64,000 nucleotides of DNA from Epiperipatus broadwayi (GCA_028023455.1 JAQFVV010012400.1:17477490-17541489); one strand, 5' to 3'; shown: positions 49,346-61,344, numbered from the stretch's first letter. Numbers and translations: made by a program. Notes: generated from the sequence alone by a model not told the origin.

Positions 49346-50564
49346 AGAATTAATAAGTTATGGGTTGATATATATATATAATATTTTAAACATCACATAG
49401 CTATATTTTTTTAGCCACACTGCCCCCTTAAATGAAAAATACCTTAATTTGCTATCCATTCAAAAAGAATTTTAAAGGGTGAATGTGACTGAAAGAATAT
49501 AGCTATAGGACATTTAAATTTTTTTATATAAATTTCAACTAACATTATGCATTATGTTTACATATATATATATTGGACCATTTTACATATGCATGGATCA
49601 AGTATTTTAGCATTTGTAATATTTAAAAAAGTAAAATCTAAAAAAGAAAGATATTTTAAAAGACACAATTTAATTTTCTTTTTTAGTTAGTTTAATTTAT
49701 TTTTTAGATAACGTACAATGAAAATTGTTTTTATTTCATATTTATCTATTTAATTTAATTCAAGTTAAAATTGAAAAGAATGTAAATGCATGCAGACTAC
49801 TAATCCAGATTAAAAAAAAAAAATTATAAACGTAAATGATTACGATCAGAATTTTAATTAATGGTGGCAGAAAGAATTTATAAAAAAAGAGAACTTTGTA
49901 CCAAAAAAAAAAAAAAAATGTATAAGAATATCAGTGTACACATTCTGATAATAATTATGTGCAGAAATCTCAAAACTGGTAGAAGGGTATAAAAACCAAA
50001 TAACTTTCGAGTGTGTTCTTGTCATGTCTTGTGCTGGGAGTTTCTGTAGATCCAGGATGCAGAATGTATCCAAGACTACTCTATGCTAAATGGAATTGTC
50101 ATGCTAGAAGTGGAACTGGAGTTTTTTTGGACAACTTCTTTCACCTGAAGAGATATCTCCAAAAATATCTTTAAGACTAATCTTAAAACAGACCAGGAAT
50201 AAAATAAAGCAACAGCCACAAGCTTATTCTATCCCAGGAAAAACTATGCATGGTATAATCAACAATCTACCCAACTTTCTAATCTTATCTATAAGATTAT
50301 TCATAATCTCATTTGTGACTAAAAGTGTTTGCAAACTTATGCTAATTATAATTTTATAATACCAATAAAGAGAAACTGTATATTCAAAAAAATTTAAATA
50401 AATGTGTAAACATGGTTAAAGGTCCAGCACCCTAAGAGGGGCATGGGCATTGTTAGATTACTAGAAATTTTAATTATAATTTAAAATATTTTTTAGATTG
50501 TTTTGTATATATATATATAAAGGAATTGTAATAAGTTTAATCATTTTTATGTACATGTATGTAT
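49346..50564. other. Intron 4, nothing recognised
   Basis: AT-rich. The stretch 49980-50230 is less AT-rich but has no coding content that I recognise. Confidence 0.35.
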
Positions 50565-51790
50565 TTTAATACTCGTCTACAGAAAACACTGGATTTCCAC
50601 CAACCAAGAGAACAAGCTGGATTTAAAAGTGGTTTTAGTACAGTAGATCATATCCAGGTATTGAGAGAAATTATAGAAAGGACAAGTGAATATGAATTGC
50701 CATTATACTTAGGATTTGTAGATTATGAAAAGGCATTTGATTCTATAAACATTTCTTCAGTGATTAAAGCATTGGATCATCAAGGTGTAGATCCAGGATA
50801 TTGTCATATTTTGAAGAATATTTATAAAAATGCAACAGCAACAATTAGATTACATAATGATAGTAGGAAAATCAACATTGAAAAGGGTGTAAGACAGGGT
50901 GACTCCATATCTTCAAAACTTTTCACAGCAGTGCTGCAAGAAGTATTTTGTGAATTAAAATGGGAAGCCAAAGGAGTGGAAGTAAATGGAGATTATTTAA
51001 GTCATTTAGATTTTGCAGATGATGTAGCTATTTTTGAAAATAATGCTTAGGAGCTACAGGAAATATTGCAGGAGCTATCAGATGAAAGTAGGAAAGTAGG
51101 ACTAAAGATAAATGTTAAAAAGACTAAAGTAATGTTTAATGGATTTTCTCAAAATATGAAAATAAAGATTGATTATGATGAGTTAGAAGAAGTTAACAGT
51201 TACAAATACCTTGGTCAGATTATTAATACAGATGGAAATATAATGGATGAAATTAATCATAGAATTAAACTTGGTTGGAGTGCTTTTGGTAGAAATAACT
51301 TGATACTAAAAGGAAATATGCCTATAAGTTTGAAAAGGAAGATTTTTAATAAATGTGTTTTGCCAGTTCTTTCTTATGGATCTGAGACTTGGACACTTAA
51401 TAGAAGAGCAATACAGAGACTTCAGACCACTCAAAGAAGTATGGAGAGATGCATGTTGGGAATAACAAGAAGGGATCGAAAATGCAATGTATGGGTAAGA
51501 GAGCAAACAGGTGTTACTGACCTCATTTTAAAAATTAAAAGATTGAAGTGGAGTTGGGCTGAACATATTGTTAGAAGAAATGATAACAGATGGACAATTG
51601 GAATTTTAAACTGGATTCCAAGAGATTATAAAAGACCCAGAAAGAGACCACATGTGAGATGGGTGGATGAAATAAGAAAGTGTGCAGGGGTGATGTGGAG
51701 AAGAGAAGCTAAAAATAGAAAAAGATGGATTGAACTTGGAGAGACCTTCATCCTGCAGTGGATTGATAATGGTGGATGATGATGATGATT
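50565..51790 (+). pseudogene. 5'-truncated RTE-like LINE, almost open reading frame
   Basis: Starts abruptly within the RT domain (FHQPREQAGFK at about 50590) and ends in a (GAT)n tail at 51774-51790, so it is a typical 5'-truncated insertion. About 400 codons are in one frame, broken only by a TAG at 51048-51050. RT motifs: LGFVDYEKAFDS (motif A), GVRQGDSISSKLF (motif B), HLDFADD (motif C, both Asp present) and YKYLGQIIN. The C-terminal part carries LSYGSETWTL, the MLGITRRDRK segment and the end ILQWIDNGG. The endonuclease is missing. It is the same family as 14962-17880 and is much less decayed, so it is younger. Confidence 0.87.
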
Positions 51791-51794
51791 TATT

Positions 51795-52580
51795 ATAATG
51801 TAAATAATGTCCATTGAGTGGAGTTGCAGTAGAAAATCTGGTCATGTGATTTTGTAAAGAGAAACATCCTGATAAAGTTCCATTAATGAATGAAAATTGG
51901 GTTGTTATATTAAATACTTTTTTTATTTATAGAGAGTTATCTGTTTCAATTTTGTTTTAAATTGATTATTTTAAAGTTTTAATATTTATGCATATATGTT
52001 AAATTCTTTTTTTAAAGCAGTTATAATACCAACAATAGAATATTAAGCAATAATATTTTATATCATCACCATCATTTAATAGTTTGTCATTGCTTACAAT
52101 CACCAACACAATTTGGTTTAGCACGTCACTGTTTAAACTTACATCATAAATATTATTTTTATTTCACTGTTTTCATGCCACCTACTGTAAGCATTGTAAA
52201 TAAAAAAATGCTAGCTAGAATCATACGATACATCAACAATTTTAATGAGCTCTTTGTATCATAAAGATGTATAATTTGTAACAATACTACTATTAATTGA
52301 TAAACTGTTCTAAGATTTGTTATGATCAATTGCAACTTTACACCAAGAGAAACATCTTTTGAAAAATGCTGGAAAGCAACCTAGATAACAAAATAAGCAA
52401 AAAACAGAGACACCATATTCCTGAAGAGAATTATAAGAAGTTGGTGATAGTTCTGCAACCATAGCAACCATTTGTGCTGATCACATATTGTAAACACAGC
52501 CATCACAAAAGCTATTCATTGAAACAATGAATAGCTGCTCATGATTGTAAATCAGCTACAAAGATATCAAAAATTTGTCT
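51795..52580. other. Intron 4, nothing recognised
   Basis: No supported feature. Confidence 0.4.
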
Positions 52581-52581
52581 T

Positions 52582-52666
52582 GCATTGGTGGTTGAGAGGT
52601 CAGTGTGACTGCCTTACAAGCAGTTGCCTGGGTTGCAGGTTTGTATCCCGGCCAATGCTATGACAC
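52582..52666 (+). mobile_element. Short tRNA-like SINE with complete acceptor stem
   Basis: The unit opens gcattgg and closes ccaatgc, a perfect 7-bp acceptor stem. The anticodon arm actgccttacaagcagt has TAC in the loop (tRNA-Val type). The T arm retains a degraded B box (aggtttgtatcc), and there are a few extra bases in the variable region. The tatgacac trailer matches the copy at 41612. It sits 66 bases before exon 5. Confidence 0.7.
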
Positions 52667-52732
52667 TTGAAGAAAAAAGTATCAAAGATTATTAATTATA
52701 ATATTTAATATACTTTTTTTTCTTTTTTTTAG

Positions 52733-52802
52733 CATGCTCAAATGATTACTGCAATGGTCATGGAGAATGTCACTTAGTGGATGTTGATGTTAAATCATGC
52801 AA
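52733..52802 (+). CDS. Exon 5: start of a second EGF domain
   Basis: Exon of 70 bp between cttttttttag and gtgagt. It enters in phase 1 (T from exon 4 plus CA gives Ser) and leaves in phase 2. Residues SCSNDYCNGHGECHLVD then VDVKSCK give the first four Cys of an EGF domain; the remaining two should be in the next exon. I found no convincing continuation in the last 11 kb, so the next exon is probably beyond the window. Confidence 0.75.
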
Positions 52803-53660
52803 GTGAGTCAAATGTCTTTTCTATTTTTAATTTAATATTGAAATAAATAAGCAAAAAGATAAAATAGTAATAATGATAGAGCATTAGTAAATTAAATTTT
52901 AAGCTTTTATTTAATAATTTTTATGATGACTGTATCCATAAACTCAATAATTGCTTAATTTCACTACAGTTTTTTTTTGTTTCACCAAATACTGTATTTA
53001 CAATTACACCTATACCCTGCTGAACACTGGACTTTTATGCAAAAATGCACTGTAAGGGTCATTATCAATGTGTGCCCCCAATTTTGATTTGCAGTCAATT
53101 ATTCAGTATAATGATCATAAAAAAAATTCAATTTTTTTTTTAAAAAGTCACTTTTGAAATAGTGGCCATTTTGTAAAATTGATGATGTCATAGGATAATG
53201 ACTTTATATCATCCAAAGGGAAAATGGTAACATTCATGTTAAAATGTACAGAGTTTATTTATTATACAAAACACAGTAGTCAAATACAGTAAACAGGATT
53301 TTGATTATAAAATTAAAATATAATTGATGTATAGCATTTTATTTAATTTTTATCCAGTGTCCTTGCAAAAAAATCAATACATTTAGTAATGACATATTCA
53401 CAATAAAGTTTAATGACTAAAAGAAAAAAAATCAGTGCACTTTATTCATTACAATAAATAATTAAAAGCCTATTTTGCTAATGTACTACAAACAAATGTA
53501 TTAATTTTATATTTAAAGGGGGGAACATTAACTTAAAAACTGTATATTCATTCACTTTGATGGATTAAAATTCTTATTAATGGTATTTTGCTTGTGGCAA
53601 AAATTATGCCAACCATAATAGTAAAATTTAGTTTTCACAATTGTAAGTTATTTTGAGAAA
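52803..53660. other. Intron 5 start, nothing recognised
   Basis: AT-rich; no supported feature. Confidence 0.4.
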
Positions 53661-53663
53661 AAA

Positions 53664-55890
53664 ATGATTTCATGCATTATGCAATTAATAATCAATTTTA
53701 CATTGTCAAAGTTACTAAATATAATTGTAAAATATCATTTATTATAAAATATTTGCTTAATTTTAAGTCATAATATTGTAATTTGTTTCAGTCATATCCA
53801 AGCCAAAAGAGACATTTTCACAAACATAAAAAGATACATTGCTGAAAAAAATAATTTCATTCAACATTAAACTAAAAATAAATTTTGGTTATATGCTGTA
53901 CTATTTATAATTACTTTTAAATTGTATTCTATATTAGCTAAAATATTCAAAACAATTAATTTTGAATTAAAACTTTTCAGTCTAAACTGCTATCATTGTA
54001 AATTTAAAGTATTTTCAGTAGGGAAAAAAAGAGGAATTTGAAGGAAATGATTTCATGAATTATGCAATTAATAATCAACTTTTTATGATCAAAAGTTATT
54101 AAATCAAAATTAAATATATTTACTTGCTAGATTTTAAATCATAATTTCATAGCTTGTTTTAGATATATTCAAGACAATAGTGATTATATGACAATCTTAA
54201 ATTATATTACTGAAACAAAAATACAAATTTTATTTAGAATAAAACTAAAAATAAATCTTGGTCTTTTATTATTAATAATTAATTTTAAATTATGTACTGT
54301 ATTCATATTGGCTAAAATATTAAATTTTTATGAATGCTAATTTCAGTCATATCAAAATTGCTATTATTGTAAATATATTTTTGATTAAAATGAAAAGAAA
54401 AGGGGAAAATGATTTCATGTATTATACATTTAATAATAAATTTTGTTTGATTGAAAAAGTTTATGCTTTTAATTTTTATTTAAATGGCCTATATTTCTGT
54501 CATTACATATTCACATAAATGTTCTGGACATTCATATAGAAAAGGTATTCTATATAATTTAAATTTAGCTTTTATTAATGTTTAGCATGCTTTCAATATT
54601 TAAGCTATCACAATTATAACAATCTTATTTCTTTATTGTTCCAAGCTTATATGTATACTTAATAAATATTTTAATATATTTAAATTTGTTTATTTAATAT
54701 TCAAAAATATTTAAATCCTTTCAAAGAGCCTATTTGTTTGAGAGGAGGATGCTGTATCTCATGTATTGGTCTTTTGCTATTGCCCAAGTTTCTTTAACTT
54801 TTCATTTTCTGTCTTTCCTCTCAGTGCATACTCAATAAGAAAGAAAGACACAAGCATCCTGCTTTCAAAGAAATGGGGTTTTTGAATGGATTTAAATATT
54901 TTTGAATATTAAATAAACAAATTTAAGTATATTAAAATATTTATTAAGTATACATATAAGCTTGGACAATAAAAAAGTGAGATTGCAACGATTATAATAT
55001 GTTATATTTCAAAAGCATGATGAGCATTAATAAAAGCTAAATTTAAAATATATGAACTACTTTTTCTATATGAATATCCAGAACATTTATGTGAATATGT
55101 AATGACAGAAATATGGGCATTTAAATAAAAATTAAAGGCATAAAACTTTTTCAATCATATAAAATTTATTATTAAAGGTATAATGCATGAAACCATTTTC
55201 CTCCTTCCTTTTTTTTAATCAAAAATATGTTTACAATAATAGAAGTTTTTATTTGATTAAAATTAACTTAAAATTGCGTGACTGAATATTTTAACTAGTA
55301 TGAATACAGTACATAATTTAAAATTAATTATTAATAACAAAAGACCAAAATTTATTTTTAGATTGATTCTGAATGAAATTTGTATTTTTTTTTCAGTAAT
55401 ATAATTTTTTATGGTTCCCATAATGTCGCCATTGTCTTGAATATATTTGAACAAGCTATAAAATTATGATTTAAAAGCTAGCAAATAAATATTATATTTA
55501 ATTTTGATTTAATAACTTTTGATCATATAAAGTTGATTAATAATTGCATAACTCATGAAATCATTTCATTCAAACTCCCCTTTTTTCCTACTGAAAATAC
55601 TTTAGATTTACAATGATAATAGTTCCTTGATAAGCAAAAAAGACCCAAGCATTCCCTTTTCAAAGAAATGGAAACTTTTATGAGATTTAAATATTTTTGA
55701 ATATTAAATAAAATTTAAATATATTAAAATATTTATTAACTATACATATAATCTTGGATCAATAAAAAAGTGAGATTGCTATGATTATGATATGTTATAT
55801 ATCAAAAGCATGCTAACTATTAATAAAAGCTAAATTTAAATTATATAGACTACCTTTTCTGTATAAATGTCCGGAACATTTATGTCAATA
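53664..55890. repeat. Giant palindrome made of ~370-bp repeat units
   Basis: Forward units begin with atgatttcatg at 53664, 54047 and 54409 (spacing 383 and 362). Inverted units carry the complement near 55195 and 55562. The structure is symmetric about position 54,804: 53985-54755 pairs with about 54852-55622, arms close to 800 bp with a spacer of about 96 bp. From 55628 to 55890 part of the right arm (about 54838-55100) is repeated directly. Arms are roughly 80-90 percent alike by eye. No coding sequence. Confidence 0.78.
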
Positions 55891-55894
55891 TTAC

Positions 55895-56325
55895 AGTTAC
55901 CCAGTAAAGAAAAAAAAAACAACCTTTGGTATTGATTCTGTCATTATAACATACTGTATTGTTTGAAAAATTGCTAAATCATTTCAAGAAAATAAAAAAG
56001 ACCACAGTTAGTATTGTAACGGGATGGGGTGGGGTGATAAGTTGGTGGAAAGTAGAATTGAACTGCGGTGATGGAAACATCATCATCACTCCCAGTCCAT
56101 TTAAAATGAACTATTTACAAAAAGTATATCAGTAATGAGATATTTAATAATAAATTGAGATTAGAGAATCTCTGAGAACATTGAGAGATCAGCCAGATAA
56201 CTCAGAAGAGCTACTAAAAACATAATTATTTATCAACCAGCATTATCAAAAAGTATAAGTAATACTCAAAATAAACCATTCATCATCATTAATGTGAATA
56301 AACAAATCAATACAATAAATCAGAA
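55895..56325. other. Intron sequence with a G-rich tract
   Basis: gggatggggtggggtg near 56020 could form a G-quadruplex; nothing else recognised. Confidence 0.35.
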
Positions 56326-56326
56326 T

Positions 56327-56455
56327 AAAATCAACAGTCCATCTTGTGGCTGGATTTGAACCATAAAAAATATAAATCAACAGTCAACCTTGTGACTGGA
56401 TTGGAAATGGGTCTTCTGTAGACCAGGCTAACTATTGAGCCTTTGCCAGTTTGGG
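56327..56455 (-). mobile_element. Possible second tRNA-like repeat, minus strand
   Basis: On the minus strand ggctcaatagttagc (56427-56441) resembles an A box, followed by an arm-like ggtctacagaagacc and, further on, ggttcaaatcc (56352-56362), a canonical B box. The segment around the B box is duplicated with a period of about 46 bp. It differs from the SINEs at 27735, 41612 and 52582. I cannot fix its ends. Confidence 0.35.
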
Positions 56456-56459
56456 CAAT

Positions 56460-57605
56460 TATGCAAACATAACTTGGATGCACCAGCTTAATGCCCATCC
56501 ATTAAAAATACACAATAATCCAAAATCAAAACAATAATGCTGGGACATTAAAACATGCTGATCATCATCAATGCTCGGGCCATTTGTACTGGCCAACTAT
56601 AAACTTAAATTTTTAATAAAGACTAAAGTAAAATAAAAAATAATAGTGCATGGGCTTTAAAGAGTATCCTCTTTTGTGCCAACCAGGATGATGATTGATC
56701 ATCTCTGGATGCCCAAAGCACCAAACACATCGCCATTTATCCATGTCCAAAATCTAGCTCAGAGAACATGGGCTCTATTATTGTATGTGAATAAGAGATG
56801 ATGGAATACAATTTTAACAATTAAATACAAGTTTATTAATAACAAACAAACAAAAAAAAGATATTTAAGGTCTTATAGCATAAAAGCTCTGATTTTGAAA
56901 AATATACAATATGATATACACAACTAAAGTTATCATATTGATTTACAATATTTCTTAATAAGTTTCTACAAACGCATATATATATATATATACACAGACA
57001 TGCGTTTTATAATATGCAAGGAATACATTTCAATTAAACATAAAATAATTATAAAAAAAAGATTAAAATTTACATATGTCTTACAAATTGACAAGCATTG
57101 GTATCTGAAATACAATAGACAGGTATACGCATACATACATGCATGTGATTTCTGAACATATTTAATTTTTACTTAAAATAATACATGATTTTAAGCTTTT
57201 AAATTATGTTTTAAGTAATACAAATACTTATGCCAGGTTTACTACAACACGTATATAGAATTGCACAGATTATTAACAAATTTATTTTTGTCACACAATA
57301 CTTTTATAATTAATAATTTCATAAAATTTACATACTTGTTATGACAATAAAAGATATTTTCACAATTACTCATTGTTGAAAATGTATAAATTGTTTTTCT
57401 TATTTTATAGTAAGTTCCACTCTTTATCGATTAGTTTCTATCAACTTTTTTCTTTCTTTTAATACATGAAGTTATTTGCTTGTTTGCTTTACTTTAAAAA
57501 TGTCTCTTTCTCTCTTTTTAATAAATGAAAGATAATATCATTTTATAGAATCCAAAAAAATATATAAATTTTGAAATGTCTTTTTGCTTGATTAGTTAAT
57601 GCGGA
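56460..57605. other. Intergenic or intronic sequence, nothing recognised
   Basis: Includes a (ta)n run near 56977. No gene or repeat supported. Confidence 0.4.
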
Positions 57606-57609
57606 TTAA

Positions 57610-58000
57610 GTAGGCAAGGTGAGATAGTAAAAATGAATACGTGAACTGCAGCTCTCCATGCCATGATAAGCAGAGAGCCAAGCTGGACTATCAGTACACA
57701 AAGCTCCATGACGTCGCGAGAAAATACCTCATTTTTAAGTACTGTCCTTCTAAGTATCTAGACAGATCATCCTCAAAGAGCAGTATCCAAAAAAAAAAAA
57801 AAAGGCATTGTGCCAACCCTGATTTAGGGGTATAAATGTGGTCTATCCATGAGGCCAAAGCCTATTCATGAGGCCTATATATATTCACCACTGGACTATC
57901 CTGGGAGCGCAACATCTAGATCTAGACAGTGCCGAGCCTATACTTTGGAGTGCCATGGACACCTGCTTCCAGACAACCCCGCCTAACTATAGACTCACCA
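57610..58000. other. GC-richer block with internal A15 run
   Basis: A segment clearly less AT-rich than the flanks. The first part (57640-57788) could encode about 48 residues (KLDYQYTKLHDVARKYLIFK in the middle) and then runs into A15. The second part (57805-57990) has no frame of note. It may be a retrocopy fragment with a poly(A) tail, but the source was not recognised. Confidence 0.3.
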
Positions 58001-60117
58001 TAAACATAAAAAGTACAAATTCATGCATCACTTTCAAAATGTAATTTTACATATGTGTGTGTGTGCGTGCACACGCTGATGTTTACATCATATTTTAACG
58101 TAACAGCAATAATATTATATTTTCATTATTAAATTCTTTGGAAAATATGCACAAATTTCATATATATACTTGTGTGTATAAACAAAATATAGATATAATT
58201 TAAAATTAGTCTCAATTTATAAATTCTCTTTTTTTTTCCTTAAAAAAAGTATAGTCAATTTTTGACAGGTATTTGTTGATGAATTATAAACATTTTTAAA
58301 TTAAATTATTGAATCATCGATTCTTTATTTTTTTTTTTAATAAATAATTTTTTTCAAAATAATGTCCAGAGAATTATTGTTCAAAAACATCTATTTTGCC
58401 TTTAAAATGAGATGGTCAATGAATTATTCTTGACTCTTAATTATAATTCCAGCAAAATTACTTTATATTCTTTTAAAATATATAGATTTTTAACCGACTT
58501 AAAAATAATATTGTCCTATATATGTCTATTTTTATATGACTTATTTTAAAATAACTCACCAGCTATATATACATTTATCTGTGCTTTTCTGTATATATAT
58601 CTGACACAGCATACATGTAATTAACTCTTCAGCAAGCTAGAAGATTTTTTTCTTGGTGAGTTTGGTTTTTAGTGACTGTCATAATCAGGAAAAATGTAAT
58701 CCATGTAAAATGTTGGTCTTCCTTTCAGTCTAGGATTGTTCCAGACAAGCAGCTGTCTCCCATGTTTAAGGCTATGAAGTTCTACACAAAGAAGTGAGTC
58801 ATTTTCTCTATGTAAATTTCAAACTCCTGTTAAGGAAAACAGTCTATTATCTTGCCTTCAGATATATCAGTTTATGGTAGCTTTTCTACCAACTCTCTGC
58901 TAAAGCTAAAACCAACTGCTGCAAACTTCAACAAGCTGCAACATAATATTATAACCAACTCTGCAGCTGACCTGTCCTCTTCAAAAATCATTACCCAGAC
59001 TTTGCAGTTGGCCTAGTTGGTCACTGCTTAAAATATTAAAAACTTTTCTGACCAACTTTTACAAAACAGCAAGCAGAACTGTTCTTTTCAAAATCACTAT
59101 CCAGAGTGGCTAATATTTTTTATCAGCTCTTTTTATAAAATCATCTGAGGTGTTATAACAATACCTTGACTAAAAACAGAATTTTATTTTTATCTCTCTA
59201 ATCCCTTGGAATCCATATACATGTTTTTACTTATGGGGATTTTTAATAGATAAAAAATTTGTTTAATTAATTAAAAAATTCCAAAAATAAGTATGGTGTT
59301 TTTACATTTCAAAATCAGAATAATAATGATAATAATACAATATTTATTCAGACCTTTTAAAAGTTTAATTTATAAAACAATATTTTAAATCAGAGTTATT
59401 ATTTATTTATTTATTTCTATTTCAATAAATGTAGAAAATATCTACTATAATTTTTATCTGTGTTCTACTTTTCCTTTATTTTACATATATATATGCACAT
59501 ACACTATATTAGTGTATGCTATATAAGCCAACTGGTTACAGTATATTTATATACAAAGTGTTGTTTATTTAGATCTGTATAGTACATTAGATGCATTTTT
59601 TTTTTATTAGATCAGAACTATTATTTTATTTCAAAGTTAACAGTACAATTAGGTTTTAGTAATGAACAGTTTTATAATTTGGCTACTTTATTAATAAATA
59701 ACAAATTTTTATGACTACAACACAGTTAAGTGAGGTATTATTAAACATTGATTTTTTAATTCTAAATAATTTCACCTAAATAATATAAGTCTATCAATTT
59801 AAGAAAAATGAAATTTCTGTATCATTTTGTTTTTTTAATGCAATGATTAACAGTTTTTCAGAAGAACACACACACAAAAAAGGTCAATTGGGAGCTTACT
59901 CTCCTTTTCTCTGTCCATTTTGGTGCATGTTTGCACAGTGAAACCACACTTTTTTAGCAATATTGAAATTTATTTTTAAAAGTTTATAGCTAAAATTAGC
60001 AACAAATAATACCACTTGTCATCATATCAGTTCTTCAACCTATGGATCAAAGAATAATCACATTTTTCAAGATGTGTTAACTTCAACACCTAAGGCAGCA
60101 TTTTGTCAATACTTTCA
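58001..60117. other. Nothing recognised
   Basis: AT-rich. A short GT/CA run lies at 58055-58075. No gene, RNA or repeat with clear edges. Confidence 0.4.
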
Positions 60118-60257
60118 ACAAAACAGCCAAAATTCCCCTTACAGATGTGCCATTCAATGCAAGCCAGAGTATGGAGAGTTTTGCTTATTTTAATAACAGT
60201 TATGAGCAAGCATAAGAAATGATGATCATGTGATGTTTGATGGTTTAATACTTTCAA
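60118..60257. mobile_element. Family C fold-back retroposon, copy 5 (short), with 11-bp TSD
   Basis: A 118-bp insert (60129-60246) bracketed by aatactttcaa at 60118-60128 and 60247-60257. It keeps the family left end in degraded form, the junction tatggagagttttgcttatt and the right end gatcatgtgatgtttgatgg. It is the shortest member. Confidence 0.68.
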
Positions 60258-61340
60258 TAAAGATGCTGATAAGAAATTGCTAATGACAACATTGCAGAAT
60301 TTTTGCAATCACACATGTAAGCATTAGCTAACAAGCAATTAATGCTATAGGCTGAAGAAAAAAATCAAGAAAGCTATAGAGAAGAATAAAAAAAACTGAA
60401 GGAACCGACTTGGTATCATGAGGCCATGAACAGCATTTTCAAAGAATTAGACTCTGACTTATATGTTATATGAAAAGACAACCAAGAAGCAAGTAAAACA
60501 TTTAGTCTAAACTTCATCTCTAGAGATATTTGATTATTAATATCTTTTGTACCCCCCCCAAAAAAAAAAAATCAAGATCATCAAAGGATTTAAGACCCTT
60601 AGAATGAGCAATTGATGATTCAGAAACTAAATGATGTTGAGTGATGAAAAGATGGATTATAAGAAAGAATAACTTTAAATAAAGTATTTCTTTTTTCTTT
60701 TTACATATATTATCTTACATACATGCATATTTTAAGTACATATCTGCATACATATATACACAACATAATATATTATACATTAGTTTTTTAAAACTTGCTA
60801 TATGTATACTAGGTTAAGTTGTTTGTTAATGGATTATTCAGTGTATTGTGTAATTTTTATCACAGGATTCTCATAGAAAACTATTATAGTTCATCGTTTT
60901 TTATGCGATCTTCTTGCTTTATGAGTTTTGGACAACTAATTGTCCTCCCTAAGTGGGATAAAGGTGTATTTTGTTAACAGGTTTTTTTTTTTAAAAAAAA
61001 ATATATATTTGTTTTAGATGTAAAAAAAAAACAACAATTTAATTCGTAGTAAAAATAGGCCTTACTTAGGAATTAAAGATTTTTGAATTAATTTCTATTT
61101 GAAAAAAAAAAAAAAATCCGTTTGGGTAATTAAATAAGTTGGTTAATCTCATCCTGTTGCTTTGATGTTTAAATGTCTCATGATATCCTTAGCAACTAAT
61201 TTAAAATAAATAATAAATGATAATCCAATTAGTTTAATACTTTTTATATTTATTAACTGAAATATGCTTACAAATCAAATTTCAAAGATTATTCTTATTC
61301 CAGCAATTCAATTATATTTTAAAACTGAATCATAAAAATA
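60258..61340. other. Nothing recognised
   Basis: AT-rich with several A and T runs; no supported feature. Confidence 0.4.
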
Positions 61341-61344
61341 TAAT

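Noticed and set aside
53664-55890. CRISPR-like array because of regularly spaced repeats
   Set aside because: The units are ~370 bp, diverged and inverted, and the DNA is clearly eukaryotic.
57641-57835. Independent 64-codon gene
   Set aside because: The frame begins at a non-ATG codon and its end is translated from an A15 run; no family is recognised.
58730-58793. Possible exon bounded by cctttcag and gtgagt, open in phase 0 (SRIVPDKQLSPMF...)
   Set aside because: Exon 5 leaves in phase 2, and in that phase this segment has a stop. It also lacks the two Cys needed to finish the EGF domain.
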